From Sinotaia quadrata (lineage: Eukaryota > Mollusca > Gastropoda > Architaenioglossa > Viviparidae), in assembly GCA_028829895.1 (NCBI GenBank), contig CM054180.1:98617135-98681134 (forward strand): DNA of 64,000 nt, in the 5' to 3' direction. The translations under genes were made by a program, and so were the position numbers. The notes under the pieces are model-generated. The model had not been told where the DNA came from and did not search any database. It saw only the letters and a program-made list of their open reading frames with translations. How positions within the stretch are numbered: the first letter of the stretch is position 1; the number at the start of each line of letters is the position of its first letter. This document shows, in pieces, positions 1 to 13,691 of this stretch.

Positions 1-150
1 AAGTATAATAGCAATAAAAATAACAGTCGTCTGCTCAAAATTATCACGAGCACACGATATAAAATGTATTTTAGAAGATTGCCGCCGATTTGGACACGCT
101 TCCAAAACAATTCTCACTCGTGCTATTGCTGCTCTGCGGTACAGAAGCAA

Positions 151-456
151 AGATAAGGGACGATATACCCGTATCTTGTCTTTGCGCAAGGTTATGGCCA
201 AAGATAAGGGACGATGTACCCGTATCTTGTCTTTGCGCAAGGTTATAGCCAAAGATAAGGGAGGATATACCCGTATCTTGTCTTTGCGCAAGGTTATGGC
301 CAAAGATAAGGGACGATATACCCGTATCTTGTCTTTGCGCAAGGTTATGGCCAAAGATAAGGGAGGATATACCCGTATCTTGTCTTTGCGCAAGGTTATA
401 GCCAAAGATAAGGGAGGATATACCCGTATCTTGTCTTTGCGCAAGGTTATGGCCAA
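151..456. repeat. 51-bp minisatellite, 6 copies
   Basis: Six near-identical 51-bp units start every 51 bases at 151, 202, 253, 304, 355 and 406, with core ATACCCGTATCTTGTCTTTG. The unit is 17 codons long and free of stops on both strands, so long overlapping open frames arise on each strand. These are artefacts of the repeat, not genes. Confidence 0.95.
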
Positions 457-1345
<889 letters not shown>

Positions 1346-1410
1346 AAAAATTGCCGTCAGAAGAGAATGGCTGTTTGGCTCTACTGCTGTGTAAAAACGA
1401 CGGAGTGTCC

Positions 1411-1650
1411 TGCGAAGGTGACAAAATGTACAAAACTAGTCCACATGACTAAATTGTAAATACATATAAATTGTAATACATATAAAGGTGACAAAATGTA
1501 CAAAACTAGTCCACATGACTAAATTGTAAATACATATAAATTGTAATACATATAAAGGTGACAAAATGTACAAAACTAGTCCACATGACTAAATTGTAAA
1601 TACATATAAAGATGACAAAATATACAAAACTGGTCCCCGTGTTAAATTGT
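1411..1650. repeat. 70-bp tandem repeat, about 3.3 copies
   Basis: Units with core GGTGACAAAATGTACAAAAC start 70 bp apart at 1411, 1481 and 1551. A shorter diverged copy begins near 1611. It lies in intron 4 of the tubulin gene and has no coding content. Confidence 0.9.
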
Positions 1651-2145
1651 AATACAGAGAAAGATGATAAAATATTAAAAAATGGTCACGTGTTACAGTA
1701 TTTATAAAAATGTTCTTCAACCGAGATGAAAAGTTTTAACGTACAGAATTTTGTTCACACAAACTATTTTTTTTAAAAAGTATAATTAAGCTGTAAATCT
1801 ATGTGCCTGGTAATTTTTTAGTTCTCTTATTTCAAATAACTCTCCAAGACAGCAACATTTATAGGCCTTACTCATTTTGCCTTCACTGCATTATTCAGAA
1901 TAACTGATGTGAACAGTTAAGTGTTTAGTTGGGAATATTTTGTACGCGTCCCTGGAAGAGACTGCAACATTTAATCCCATTCCCTCACGTTGTATGCAAA
2001 ATATCTGAAGTGGACATATTAATAAATGTTCACTTGTGAATTTCTCACACGAGACTGGGAGAAGGCACTATTGTTCGACCCTCAGATCTCGCCAAACTCC
2101 ACCCCCTCTGAGTGTCTTCTGTCTATCTATCACTTAGTCTCTCTC

Positions 2146-2150
<5 letters not shown>

Positions 2151-2210
<60 letters not shown>
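2151..2210. repeat. (CA)n microsatellite
   Basis: About 30 uninterrupted CA dinucleotides within tubulin intron 4. Confidence 0.98.
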
Positions 2211-2213
<3 letters not shown>

Positions 2214-2268
2214 CTCTTCCTCTGTATGCACAATATCTGTCATAAACGCGTAATTACTTAACTGTTCA

Positions 2269-2454
<186 letters not shown>

Positions 2455-2622
2455 TTATTTGTAGAAATAATTGAATTGTTTATTGATGGCAGGTTTTATT
2501 TAGTATTTGTTTTACCATAGCACGTTCTCTGACGTCAGCCAGATATTTGTCTACAGTAATATGAATATAGTAAGGCTTATTACAAACGTCACAAAGAAAG
2601 ATAACTATCACAGAGCGATTCA

Positions 2623-2973
<351 letters not shown>

Positions 2974-3149
2974 TTATTAGACAAATAAACAGTTCACCTT
3001 TCAGATGAATAGTTTATCTTACAAATAAACGACTAACCTTACATTTAATCGTTTTGTCGTGTAAATGAGTTATTTACTTTACAAATAAATCGATTAACTG
3101 TAAATGCATGTATGTATGTGTGGCGGAGTAAATTTGCTAGCCTTATTTC

Positions 3150-4690
3150 TAGACTTAATTGTAATATTACAAATTGTTAAATTTTCAAAGTGACCAGATC
3201 TTGGCACTCCTTATGATGGTAGTTTTTGTAAGTGTCAAAGTTGGAAGTAAACAACTCTGTTGGAGAATATGATAGAAATTGCTGTTGCAATCCAAACCAG
3301 TTCCAACTGCATGAGTGTTTTTTTTTCTGACTAATTGTCTCACACTGTTCATAACTACCTCAAACAATGGTAATGGACCAAAAGTTTCTTTGTTGAAGAA
3401 GTACTCTATTCTGTCATTTTGAATCGGAACATAACTCGAGTCCAGTCATAAAGGCGTTTCTTAGTTTATGGTAAGTTAACTGACTGATTAAAATTCTAAG
3501 TCCATTCTTAATTAATTATTCTATTTTATATGTTTGCTATTGATCTATGATTTGAATTAGAGAATGCTTATGTAATCGAACCTTTATTTTTTTCATTAAT
3601 TTGGCTACGTTGTACATCATACATGTGAATTTTGATCTACGCTATATTTTTTATGCTGTGTGTATATCGAGCTAACGAAATTGTTGCAGGATTTGTAAGT
3701 TGAGAATGTTTGGAAGAGAGAAAGGAGTTTAGAGATGAAATATGCCATTTGACAGAGAAAGCACGCCTTTTTCTTTTGTCATGTCATGCTACAGTGGCTA
3801 CTGTATTCTGCTTGGTCAAGTTGGTGTGTGATTCCAGCGTTGTCATAAACTTATCGGTAGTGTATGCTGCTATAAGTTGATTCCTGTGAATTCCATTCGA
3901 GGGCCGATACAGCAGAAATGGTGGCTTGAGTTTGGTCTCGAGAATTCACGAAGATTATTTTGAATGTTCCTCATGCTTGGAGGGCAGGTCGAAGATTCTG
4001 GAAACAGTTGTGTAATGTGCCTCTAGAAGGGACAGGTGGGGCTTCCCCTAAATAAAAAAGACATAATTGTTGCAACTGTTTGATTGTGAACGTGCCGGCA
4101 ACAGCTACCATCTTTGAAAAGGTTATGTACAGTTACTTTAATTATTTCTCTGAAACTCTACTCTTATTTCCGTGATGGTATCCATGAACTTAATTATATA
4201 TTTATGTTATTTACTGCTTATGTCTATGCTAGGATAAACTGAACGATTGTTCAATGTTAATCAAACATTGTTGTGAAAGGATGTAAATGCTCTTTGATTA
4301 TATTCATGTTATATGTATATAGGTTTGTTGATTTAATAAATTTATTGTTTAATATATTAACTTTCTTACATATATTGTAACCATATGTTGGAAAGACAGT
4401 GGGTTGATGGGGATTTGCTAAATATAGATTAAAAGACGGATTTGTCTTCTCCTTTAAGAAGCTTTTCACCTATGGAAATATTGTGTGATGGTAAATGTTT
4501 GTCATTAATGTTGTGGAGGAGGGAAAATGTTTACAGCACCTGCATATCCGCTAAGTGAGAGAGACGAGTGGTGTCTTCTGGAGAATTATTAATAATATAA
4601 ATTAAAATTCTCATCACTTGTAATTAGTTATGGATGATTAAATAATAATAATAATAACAATCATTAGCTAAGTTGTCGTTAGCATCATCA
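3150..4690 (+). repeat. interspersed repeat family R1, copy A
   Basis: This roughly 1.5-kb stretch is collinear with 28620-30140. Shared blocks include the start (CACTCCTTATGATGGTAG against CACTGCTTATGATGATAT), TTGCTAAATATAGATTAAA and GGAGAATTATTAATAA, and both end in ATAATAATAATA with TTAGTTATGG or ATAGTTATGG nearby. No coding frame was seen. The AT-rich end also appears as an inverted pair at 36535-36840, so a transposon terminus is plausible. The class is unknown. Confidence 0.65.
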
Positions 4691-4699
4691 TATGTATGT

Positions 4700-6780
4700 T
4701 CGTAAATGGTTTATTTTACAAATAATCGGTTCAGTCTGTAAATGCACAAAATATATTACATACGAAAACTTTTACTTTATCAATAGATAGTGTACTTTAT
4801 ATGCCAACTGTTTACCTCGCACATCAATGGTTTATTCTATCTGTAAATGGTTTATCCTATAAATAAGTGATTTGTCTTAAATTAAATGAATGATCAATAC
4901 AAAAATACAATTTATCTTTCAAACAAGTGGTTTACCGTGTAAAATATGGTATATATTATCAATATACGATATACCCAACACATAAATTTGCCCTTCACAG
5001 TCCTGTCCAAGAAAAACAAAGAACCAAACGTATACTAATTTGTGTAGAATCTCCACCAACAGTCTCGACGGGAAGATTGCTAAGGAAACTGATATAAATA
5101 ATTATTTATAATTTTTTAGTTAAATAACTGTAGAGCAATCAGTGTTTCTAAAGAGTGCGCCGCGGGATATACCTAACTGCACTAACATATATGCAAGTGG
5201 TAGTATTTTCTGGCTTTGTGCGCCGTTGAGAAAGAAAGTCCTGATACTGATCCTTCAAACGAGAAAGTTAGGAAACCACTATGTAGAGAATATATTTTGC
5301 TAAAGAACATTATTTAGATAACGAAAAATGATTTAGATAAATAATGTGTGGCAACGTTCCAAGTTCCTGATTAATTAATAACTGTCAATCTCTATCTGAA
5401 TAATTAACTTTAAATTACACACAGTTAAGATTCTCCCATTCAGCCAATCAATCAGTCACCGACAGGGTCTTGGTCTTGCGGTCGAGAGTGACTATGTCAG
5501 ACCTTGAGAGTTTTACCTACTGGTTGTCTCCCCTCTCAAGCGTTACTTGTCTTAGAAAAACAGATTCTACAGCTCTATCTTGTCCGTCAATCTGTTTTCT
5601 GGCCCCCAACAAATCTCTCATTCCAATAGCAGGAACTATTCTAAACATATATGTGACCGACTTTCAGTACGTCATTATGTCATCTGGCTATTCCCCCACC
5701 TGATATTTATATATGCTCCCCTTCTACTCAATAAGAAGAGTGAATAGTTGTAAAATTTAACAAATTTTTATTAAAGAAATAAAATAATAAAATTAACTTG
5801 TTTTCAATGTTCATAAAACCACACCTAGATAATAATACAGATTTCAGAATTCAAATTACTCCTCTCATAAATTCAGCAATTAGAAAGAATAAGAAAATTC
5901 GTCATTTAAAATATCTCCTAAAACAATTATCAGATAGATACACACAAATTAATATCAATACTTTTCCTAGAACAATTTCTAGGTTTCACAAATCAAGCAT
6001 TAATATTTCTACGCTCTAAACAGTTAGAATAAGAAAAGAATAAACATAAGAATTTACATAAATCATCAAACGAATACAGGTTTACACACGAGACAATATG
6101 GTTTATGGTTCACCTGATGTTTTGTGTGCGTCGTTCCTGGCCAGTTATTTCAGCCACTTGTTATCAGCTTCAGTCTAGAACAGTTCTTTTGATGTAATGT
6201 TCATGGCCATAAGTTCACAGTTTGTTTTTAATTTAACACATACACTTTTCTGAAATAACACAGTATCCAGTGAAATTCAGTCTTGAAACATAGACTAGTA
6301 AACTCTCTGTGGAATACTCCAAATTCACTGTCAGTCATTTTACTTCTAGAGTTGATACCTCCGACATAGCCTTTCCAATCAATAGTACGCCTAATCATAT
6401 GAACATTCCCATAGTGGCTAACACAGTATAGCGCACTCCATAAGAAACAGTCACCTGACGTAATGTTCAATTGCGGCTCATACAATCCTCTCTGGTTTCC
6501 TATCTTCTCAGTAAATGGTATGCAATACCTTCAGTGACAGTAGACTTCTGACCCAGCTGACATCAGTGCCAAGATATTCAGTCACGATGAATTTGCTTTG
6601 TCTTGTTCGTCATGTGTTCCTTTACCCTTTAGATGTTTGTCCAGTTAGACAAGTATCTCCTGTGTCCTTTAGAAAAGCGTCCATTTAGACAGGTGTCCCT
6701 CGAAGCATCTCAGACAATTCCTAGTCTTTGCTTGACTCACCGTGGAAGGACGACACAGGCCATGAGAAATATCGAGTGAG
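4700..6780. other. AT-rich intronic DNA, no gene recognised
   Basis: Part of tubulin intron 2. The short open frames here (for example near 5470-5703 and 6228-6485) have no recognisable motifs and no convincing splice context. Low-level repetition of AAATGGTTTAT-like words occurs around 4700-4930. Confidence 0.5.
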
Positions 6781-6786
6781 AGTACA

Positions 6787-6880
6787 GATGGATGGAGTGT
6801 AGGGGGGCGCTTCCGGCTTCCGCCGCTTTCGCGCTGGGTGAGGGGGTTGTGGGGGAAAAGGGAGGGGGTGGTGAGAGTAC
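6787..6880. repeat. GC-rich interspersed repeat R2, copy 1
   Basis: The core GGCGCTTCCGGCTTCCGCCG followed by CTTTCGCGCTGG recurs at 55245-55292, and a shortened form at about 53850-53915. Copies 1 and 3 continue into a GGTGA-rich, GGGGTTGTG-containing tail; copy 2 stops at the core. It is strikingly GC-rich against its AT-rich surroundings. Origin unknown. Confidence 0.75.
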
Positions 6881-7389
6881 AGCCCGACAGGTGGGGTATT
6901 TATGTTAAAGTTGGGTTCTACCTCTAATCTCCCCTGGACATAATCCCTCTCATGTCTCACCCATTGTGCTAGAGTCTCGTTGGGTGACTCTACTCAAAAG
7001 GCTGCCCTGTGAGCGCAAGTCTGGTGCCTTTAGAAGATGCCCGACCCTCAGTCTCAGGTGTGTAGTGTCTCTTTGATGTGCGTATTGTTATGTAACTTAC
7101 GCGTTCCTCTCGGTGCGTCTGCTTCGAGCACATGGTCACGTGGCTATTTCTGTCGCCTTGACCCTCTTTGAATCTCTAGTCCTACGTCAAGATCAAAGTT
7201 CAATTGTCTAAAATTTCGAATACGATTTTCTACATGGCAAAAAGTAAATGGCTTTTGCAGTGGCTTACAATTAAAGTTAAAGCATCAAAGAATTCACGAG
7301 TGGTTCAACTTTAATTATGAAAAAAATTTCAGTGTGTCTGTTTACATTTTTTGTCCCACATAATGATTTTTTAAATCTAAGATATACAG

Positions 7390-7600
7390 AAAAATACTTA
7401 CTATTACTATTACCATTACTACTTACAACTGATACTGACTAATACTACTAGATACCAATACTACTGCTTACTACTGAATACCACTACTACATAAAACTAT
7501 TACTCACTACTACTAGTTATTATTACTATTGCTTACTATTGACTCAATGACTACTATTACTACCACCACAACATGCAACTACTACTGACTACTTGTTGCG
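7390..7600. repeat. degenerate (ACT)n trinucleotide array
   Basis: Dense imperfect TACTACTATT-like trinucleotide repeats. A second similar stretch lies at about 8963-9055. Between them are a poly-G run near 7853-7868 and a short CA run near 8188-8205, and otherwise nothing recognised outside the open frame at 8441-8962. Confidence 0.85.
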
Positions 7601-8440
7601 GGTCGTTGTTGTTGTTGTGGTTGTTGCTGACTGTTGCTGGCCTCTCTCTCCTTCTTGGTCAAAGAGGGGGGGTGGGCAGGTCAGATACTGTGACTTGCTG
7701 AGATCACACCGAATGACTTAAGATGTTAAAATAATCACTCTCACATGCAGATACCATGTATGTTCTTGTGGGGAAATATATTTATTCTGCATTTGGGGTA
7801 AAGTGCGAAAGTCAGCGTGTATGTATGACTGCAGAATGAATGTATTGTGGCCGGGGGGGGGGGGGGGATGAACAGAACGAACAAACAACCGTACCAATGC
7901 ACTTTCACAACAGAGAGAGAGAAAAACCCAACTCTTGATGAAGAGTAAAAAGAAGAAATTTATTCTAATTTAAAAAAATGGGCTACTCTCTCGTACAGTG
8001 TTAGTCATTCATTCAGCAACATCCTCTCACAGCATTCATGGAATAAGGAAGAGAAAAAAAGAAAAGAGCAATGAAAATGATAAATGAAATACAATTTAAA
8101 AATAACGAATCAACACAACTTGTGGTGAAAACCACAATACCAATTGCCAGATAAAGATCACTGGCACAATTATCTGGGTAAGAACCCCCACACACACACA
8201 CACAATATATGATTAACAACAAATTACATCAGCGGTGAATACCGCAATACCTTATCATGTATTAAATGTTTATAAAAAATGTCAAGGGTACGAAGCCCAG
8301 AATATCAATGTTAATATGTCCAAATTAAGACTAAATCCTCATAAAATATGTGAGTTGTTCATAAACTTAATAATTAAATAACTATACTAACCTACCTAAA
8401 TGAATGCACTACTAACTAAATATTTTCCTACTTACTAATG

Positions 8441-8962
8441 TCAAATGAAGAAAAGGCACACACGTCTGTGTGAAGAAAAAACATAGTCACACTTGTCAAC
8501 ACACTGGTGAAGAAAGTCACGGGTGATAACTCGGCCCCGCAGATAACAATGTACGTAGTTTACACAGACACAATCATGAGTTGACGCTGAAGAGCTGTCA
8601 GGCCTGTAGACTTGCCTCCCTTGCTGAACAGCAAGAATGGCCTCCCGCACTGAAAAGAGCGGAGAAATGTCGGTGATGTCCTGAGTGTAAGTGAAGAATG
8701 CCCCGTCCAGACTTGTCTCAGAATCCCCAATCTGTAACACGGTAGCCCTGGTTTCTGCCAACAATCTAGAGAGGGTGCCTGACTTGTGGCTGGGTGTGTA
8801 TAGGCCGGCTGGTCCTATCCCATGAAGATACTTCAGTGCAGGGAAGTCTGTGCCATTGAAGGGTGAGCACTCTTCTAGTCCTATTTTGCTAATTTTAAAA
8901 ATTAGGCAAATGGGACGGTGCCAGAACGTGATGACAAAAAAAACGTCTAAGCTTTCTGCCAC
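8441..8962 (-). CDS. unidentified 173-codon open frame in tubulin intron 2
   Basis: The longest non-repetitive open frame in intron 2 of the tubulin gene, on the same strand. Its predicted protein has ordinary mixed composition (for example GIGPAGLYTPSHKSGTLSRL and SLDGAFFTYTQDITDISPLF), unlike the low-complexity frames around it. No catalytic motif, signal peptide or zinc finger was recognised, and no splice sites were assigned. It could be a transposon fragment, part of a nested gene or a chance frame. It is bordered by a trinucleotide array at 8963-9055. Confidence 0.3.
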   Translation of the reverse strand: MAESLDVFFVITFWHRPICLIFKISKIGLEECSPFNGTDFPALKYLHGIGPAGLYTPSHKSGTLSRLLAETRATVLQIGDSETSLDGAFFTYTQDITDISPLFSVREAILAVQQGRQVYRPDSSSASTHDCVCVNYVHCYLRGRVITRDFLHQCVDKCDYVFSSHRRVCLFFI

Positions 8963-9336
8963 TGACTGATACTACTTACTACTAACTACTATTACTGCTC
9001 TACATACTACTACAACTACTTACTACTATTTCTAATGTGACTTACTAATACTTATTCATGAAAGAAGAAAGAAAAAAAGAGGTACCATTTGCGCTATGTG
9101 TAGTATGAGTTCTCGTCACTCAGCTCATCACCCAGGAGCTAGGGAAAGGGGTGAAGATCGACATGGGGGAAACAATCCCAGTGACCAAAAAAGGGCGTGA
9201 ACCCACTGTCTTCTGATAGCTAAGAGAATAGGGTCTTTTACATCGCAGCCACAAATGTGAGTTGTAAACATAGACAGAAAGAATACTGCATTCTACGTAC
9301 TATCGTGAAAGACAACCCGTATAGAGGAAGCGTTAC

Positions 9337-9445
9337 CTGTGGCTTCATTGTAGTAGACGTTGATTCTTTCTAACTGCAGGTCGGAGTCACCGTGATATGT
9401 GCCAGTGGGATCAATTCCATGTTCATCTGAAATCACTTCCCAAAA
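9337..9445 (-). CDS. beta-tubulin exon 2
   Basis: Encodes [19 protein letters not shown] through NVYYNEATG, with the last glycine codon split after one base. The length of 109 bp equals exon 2 of vertebrate beta-tubulin genes. The donor is GTAACG. The acceptor is ATTCATTTCAG, preceded within about a dozen bases by a 62-bp GT microsatellite (CA on the plus strand), which takes the place of much of the usual pyrimidine tract. The frame joins exon 1 in phase 0 and exon 3 in phase 1. Confidence 0.96.
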
Positions 9446-9455
9446 CTGAAATGAA

Positions 9456-9456
<1 letters not shown>

Positions 9457-9507
<51 letters not shown>

Positions 9508-9518
9508 GCACACACACA
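9457..9518. repeat. (CA)n microsatellite next to exon 2 acceptor
   Basis: About 31 CA units, with two CG interruptions near the end. On the gene's sense strand this is a GT run directly upstream of the exon 2 3' splice site. Confidence 0.97.
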
Positions 9519-9917
9519 GCGCATGGTTTTAAGATGACTAGAATGTGCTATGGTGTTTGGTGTATATCTTAGTCATTCTATGAGCAACTAACGACTGGCA
9601 TAGCAAATTTTATTTTACTTATTATTATATTCTTTGAACTTGAGTTCTAGTTTAAAAGTCTAAATAAATCAAGTTTTTGGATGGTTAGTATACCTTGACC
9701 TTTTGAAAACAGTAGATGCTTAAATATTTTCATTGAAAGTTAATAACAAATGGAAGAGATTGCTGCTCGAATGAATGAATAAGTATTAAAATTATTTCAA
9801 TTAAAAATATCTCTTTCTGCCCACGAAAACCATAGTAATTATAATAACGCATAAAGCGGTACTTTATACTATGTACTTTTGTCAAAACAAATTTATGGCC
9901 CAGGATTTGCACTTATC

Positions 9918-10370
9918 CCATAGTTCACATAAACACGCGCCTCACAAACACCCTTTCTCTCTCAAACACGCCTCACAAACACCCTTTCTCTCTCAAACAC
10001 GCCTCACAAACACCCTCTCTCTCTCAAACACGCGCCATACAAACACCCTTTCTCTCTCAAACACGCCTCACAAACACCCTCTCTCTCTCAAACACGCGCC
10101 ATACAAACACCCTTTCTCTCTCAAACACATGCCATACAAACACCCTTTCTCTCTCAAACACGCCTCACAAACACCCTTTCTCTCTCAAACACACGCAGAC
10201 ACAAACACCCTTTCTCTCTCAAACACACGCAGACACAAACACCCTTTCTCAAACACGCCACACAAACACCCTTTCTCTCTCAAACACGCCACAAACACCC
10301 TTTCTCTCTCAAACACGCCACACAAACACCCTTTCTCTCTCAAACACACGCAGACACAAACACACATGGG
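9918..10370. repeat. CT/CA-rich minisatellite, about 30-bp units
   Basis: About 14 tandem units of the form CACAAACACCCTTTCTCTCT CAAACACG with small length variants (GCCTCA, GCCATA or GCAGAC inserts). The long open frames through it on both strands are repeat artefacts. Confidence 0.93.
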
Positions 10371-10489
10371 ATATAACATATTAATTTTATATGGTCATGG
10401 CTAGGATAATTTCACTTGTAAAATTACAAAATAAATTTTAAAAAAAGCTTGTCTGTCAGCATTCTGAAGAGTCTAGTTCTCTATTTTAT

Positions 10490-11700
10490 GACGTACCTGT
10501 GTTGAGTATGTGTTCAGACGTGTGTGTTGTTGAGCATAAGATGTGTCCGTGTTCAGGTGTATGCATTGTTTAATATAAAGTGTATCTCTGTGTTGTTTAG
10601 TTTAAAGTGTACTTGTGTTCAGAGGAATGTGTTGTTTAGATTGGGACGTGCCTGTATTCAGATATATGCGGTGTTTAACATAAGCAATGCCAGTGTTGTA
10701 TAGAAAGAGATATTTCAGTGTACACGTGTTACATAGCATATGGTGTCAGTATTTACAAGTTGTTTAGTTGAAGGTATGTCAGTATTTACAAGTTGTTAAG
10801 TTGAAAGCATGTCAGTATTTACAAGTTGTTAAGTTGAAAGCATGTCAGTATTTACAAGTTGTTAAGTTGAAGGCATGTCAGTATTTACAAGTTGTTAAGT
10901 TGAAGGCATGTCAGTATTTACAAGTTGTTAAGTTAAAGGTTTGTCAGTATTTACAAGTTGTTAAGTTGAAGGTTTGTCAGTATTTAGAAGTTGTTAAGTT
11001 GAAGGTTTGTCAGTATTTACAAGTTGTTAAGTTGAAGGTTTGTCAGTATTTACAAGTTGTTTAGTTGAAGGTTTGTCAGTATACATAACACTTTCATTAA
11101 AACACATCCTATACAACACATGTAGTATAGATCGTGTACATGTGTTGTATAGCTTAAGGTGTGTCAATAAGTATGTGTTATATAAGAAACGATGTAACAG
11201 TTCACTTGTACAGTTTAAGGTGCATCCGATTATGTGTATTGTATAGGAAATGCGTTTCAATGAATTTTTGTTGTACAGTTTAGTTTAAAGTGTATTAGAA
11301 TAAGTGTGTTGTATAGAACAAAATATCATATTGTGTTTTTTGTTGTTGTATAATATAAGATGTATTAGAATACGAGTATTATAGTGGACAATAAGTGTCA
11401 GAATACGTGTGTTGTATAGGTTACGTTTTGTCAGAATATGTGTGCTGTATAGGTTGTGAGGTTAAGTTGTCTCAGAATACGTGTGCTGTATAGGTTGTGT
11501 CAGAATATGTGTGCTGTACTGGTTGTGTCAGAATACATCTGCTGTATTCGTCAGGATGTATCAACTGCACATGCGTTGTATAGGATAATTAGTGTCTTTG
11601 TGCATATGGAGTACAAAATACAGATTTAGTGTACGTATATTGAATACTTTTAAGGTGTGTCAAAATATATGCGCTGTAAAGAAAGAATGCTAGTGTGTTA
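10490..11700. repeat. degenerate GTGTTGTATAG-type repeat region with 33-bp core array
   Basis: A compact array of 33-bp units (core GTCAGTATTTACAAGTTGTT) runs from about 10768 to 11070 in nine or so copies. On both sides the sequence dissolves into looser repeats of GTGTTGTATAG with AAGGTGTGTCAG. The core unit is 11 codons and stays open, giving a spurious 98-residue frame. Lies in tubulin intron 1. Confidence 0.85.
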
Positions 11701-11828
11701 TTATATGTTGTACAGACTGTTAAGCATAAGCTTTTTCAATACAAGATGTGTCTGAGTACATGTGTCTATAAATCTGAAATGTTATATTTCTTTTTCATAA
11801 TGAATAATGTGTACCTAAAATGTATATA

Positions 11829-11832
<4 letters not shown>

Positions 11833-11890
<58 letters not shown>
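11833..11890. repeat. (TG)n microsatellite
   Basis: About 28 TG dinucleotides in tubulin intron 1. The following 230 bases to the LTR element show nothing recognisable apart from the 20 bases before the element, which match a repeat unit continued beyond its far end. Confidence 0.97.
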
Positions 11891-11894
<4 letters not shown>

Positions 11895-12123
11895 CGTGAC
11901 TGCATGCCAGTATGACAACAATAAACGCTCCCTAAAGTCCAGACACATCTGTAATCTCCATGCGTGAGTCATCCTTTTCAGGTCACGAAAGATGACATCA
12001 CACTTAAATTTTTTCCCCTACTAATGACATCTCATTGAATTTCTACACAACTCTTGTCCGAACACCGGCGTGGCGAGGGCCGCGCCAGACATATCGATCC
12101 TTTGAAACTCCTCTCTAGCACAT

Positions 12124-13670
12124 TGTCACAGTCTGATAAAATTGTCCGACTTCGTGACCCACTTGCCTTGTTTACTTCAAATTCGAATATTTGAAACCCT
12201 TGGCCCTTTGTTCCAAGCTTCCTTTTTCTAGGTGCTTCTAGAACAGGTCAAGATGTTATGTAACTTTAGGACCATTGTCCAGTTCTCGAACCAACCACAT
12301 GCTTTGCGAACAGTCACGTGATACGCAATATACCTTTCTATATATGTACCCACACGCTTCCGCTCCCTCACTTCGAGCACATTTTAGCTAATTCCATCAG
12401 CTTACTCGGGTCGTGAGAGGCAGCCGGCGCCATAGAGAATCAAGGTACCCTTCGACTTCTCTCAAAGGTATCATTTTATTTAATAGTATTTGCCTATGTA
12501 TTGTTTAAGTATGTATTTGTGCTATGTATTATATGATTTCCATATACACTTGAGCATGGTTCAGAGAAATAGCTGAAAACCTATATGTTACGGAATATAA
12601 ATTTATTGTAACCATTTTTCCATTTCTGTACTTTAATTTATATTGTTTTAATTCACTAAGAGCCAGAATGCTGCGCTCGATATGAATTCTTCATGTAATT
12701 CAATTATTGCGTGTAATTTAAATTGTAAATTGTGAAGCGCTCTGTCGGCTTGAATTACCCCTTGTATGAACATTAATTTAACGTTGTATCTATTTTATTG
12801 CTTCATACGTCATGACTGTTAAATGGAACACATGTGAGACGATTATATTTTTTCTAAAATCTAACTGTAAGCGACGCGAGGTCGAAACTCTTTGTTCAGC
12901 GCATTTAATTGAGCCATGCCTAAGTAGGACCTGTTAGGTTGAGAATTATATCCAAACACGTTGCATCCACAGGTCGGCTCATGGTTCATGTTCACCCATG
13001 CCTCACCTGCATTAGCTTATTGGTGTAAGCGTGTCGAAATCCACTCTGAGGGCCATGCTGCAAAAATTCCAGTTCCTAGCCACTAACAAAGGGACATCAT
13101 TCCTTATGCACCACGTGTGTCGTTAAAGGGGGACTGAGGGAACGAACCGGCATGACTGAGTGTTGAGACCAAGGATACAAGAATAGAGCTAAGTGCAAGA
13201 TCAAGTGTACAGATCTCAAAGGAACACTTTTCTGGCAATTTAGATTGACAAAAATCAGGCATAGGCGCGTAAAGACAGAGTGAAGACTATTCGCGTTGCA
13301 TTCGATTTATTGTTAATTTGTTAAACTTTATTAAATCTTATTTTCTTTGTTAATACCTCTTAGTAGTTGATTTCTATGCACAATAGACCAATTAGATTAA
13401 TTCTTAGATTTGAATGGGGGCGGATGAGCAGAAAGATTGATGACGAGTGCATATTAATTTAGAGGGATTTAACTGTTTTCAAATCTAGCTAAAAGTTCGC
13501 AGTTTATTAGTCTGTAAATTTGTCGTCTGAACTACAAGACGCACTTTTAATTAGTCAGATAATAAATTGAGCAACCAGTCTGCGTAGAATATGAGAGGAA
13601 GAATTAATTATATTTAAAGTCTTTTAATTATTCTAAGCAGGGTCTTTAAATAAATACTGGAAACGTAACA
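12124..13670 (+). repeat. 5' LTR of the Gmr1-type element
   Basis: 1547 bp, TG...CA ends, same length and sequence by eye as 18846-20392. A palindromic E-box TCACGTGA (12314-12321) lies about 25 bp upstream of a TATA-like CTATATATGT (12339), the likely transcription start region. An AATAAA near 13650 could serve as polyadenylation signal. Related LTRs occur at 22815, 59793 and 63345. Confidence 0.96.
12314..12348 (+). promoter_or_regulatory. putative LTR core promoter: E-box plus TATA-like box
   Basis: TCACGTGA followed by CTATATATGT. The same palindrome is kept in all four related LTRs in the window (23031, 59984 and 63543), each time just upstream of an A/T-rich TATA-like word, while the intervening bases differ. 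The identical copy in the 3' LTR is at about 19036-19070. Confidence 0.5.
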
Positions 13671-13672
13671 AG

Positions 13673-13691
13673 TGTGGGTCGTCGCGGGATT
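13673..13691 (+). promoter_or_regulatory. candidate primer binding site
   Basis: TGTGGGTCGTCGCGGGATT begins 2 bases after the 5' LTR. Its reverse complement has the spacing of a tRNA 3' end (T-loop ATT, 5-base stem, 7-base acceptor, then CCA with one mismatch). The tRNA was not identified with confidence. Confidence 0.4.

Noticed and set aside
2026..2253. Plus-strand frame through the CA microsatellite
   Set aside because: Consists largely of translated CA repeats, with no other support.
5470..6019. Two consecutive plus-strand frames that might be exons
   Set aside because: No family resemblance, weak splice signals and AT-rich composition typical of the surrounding intron.
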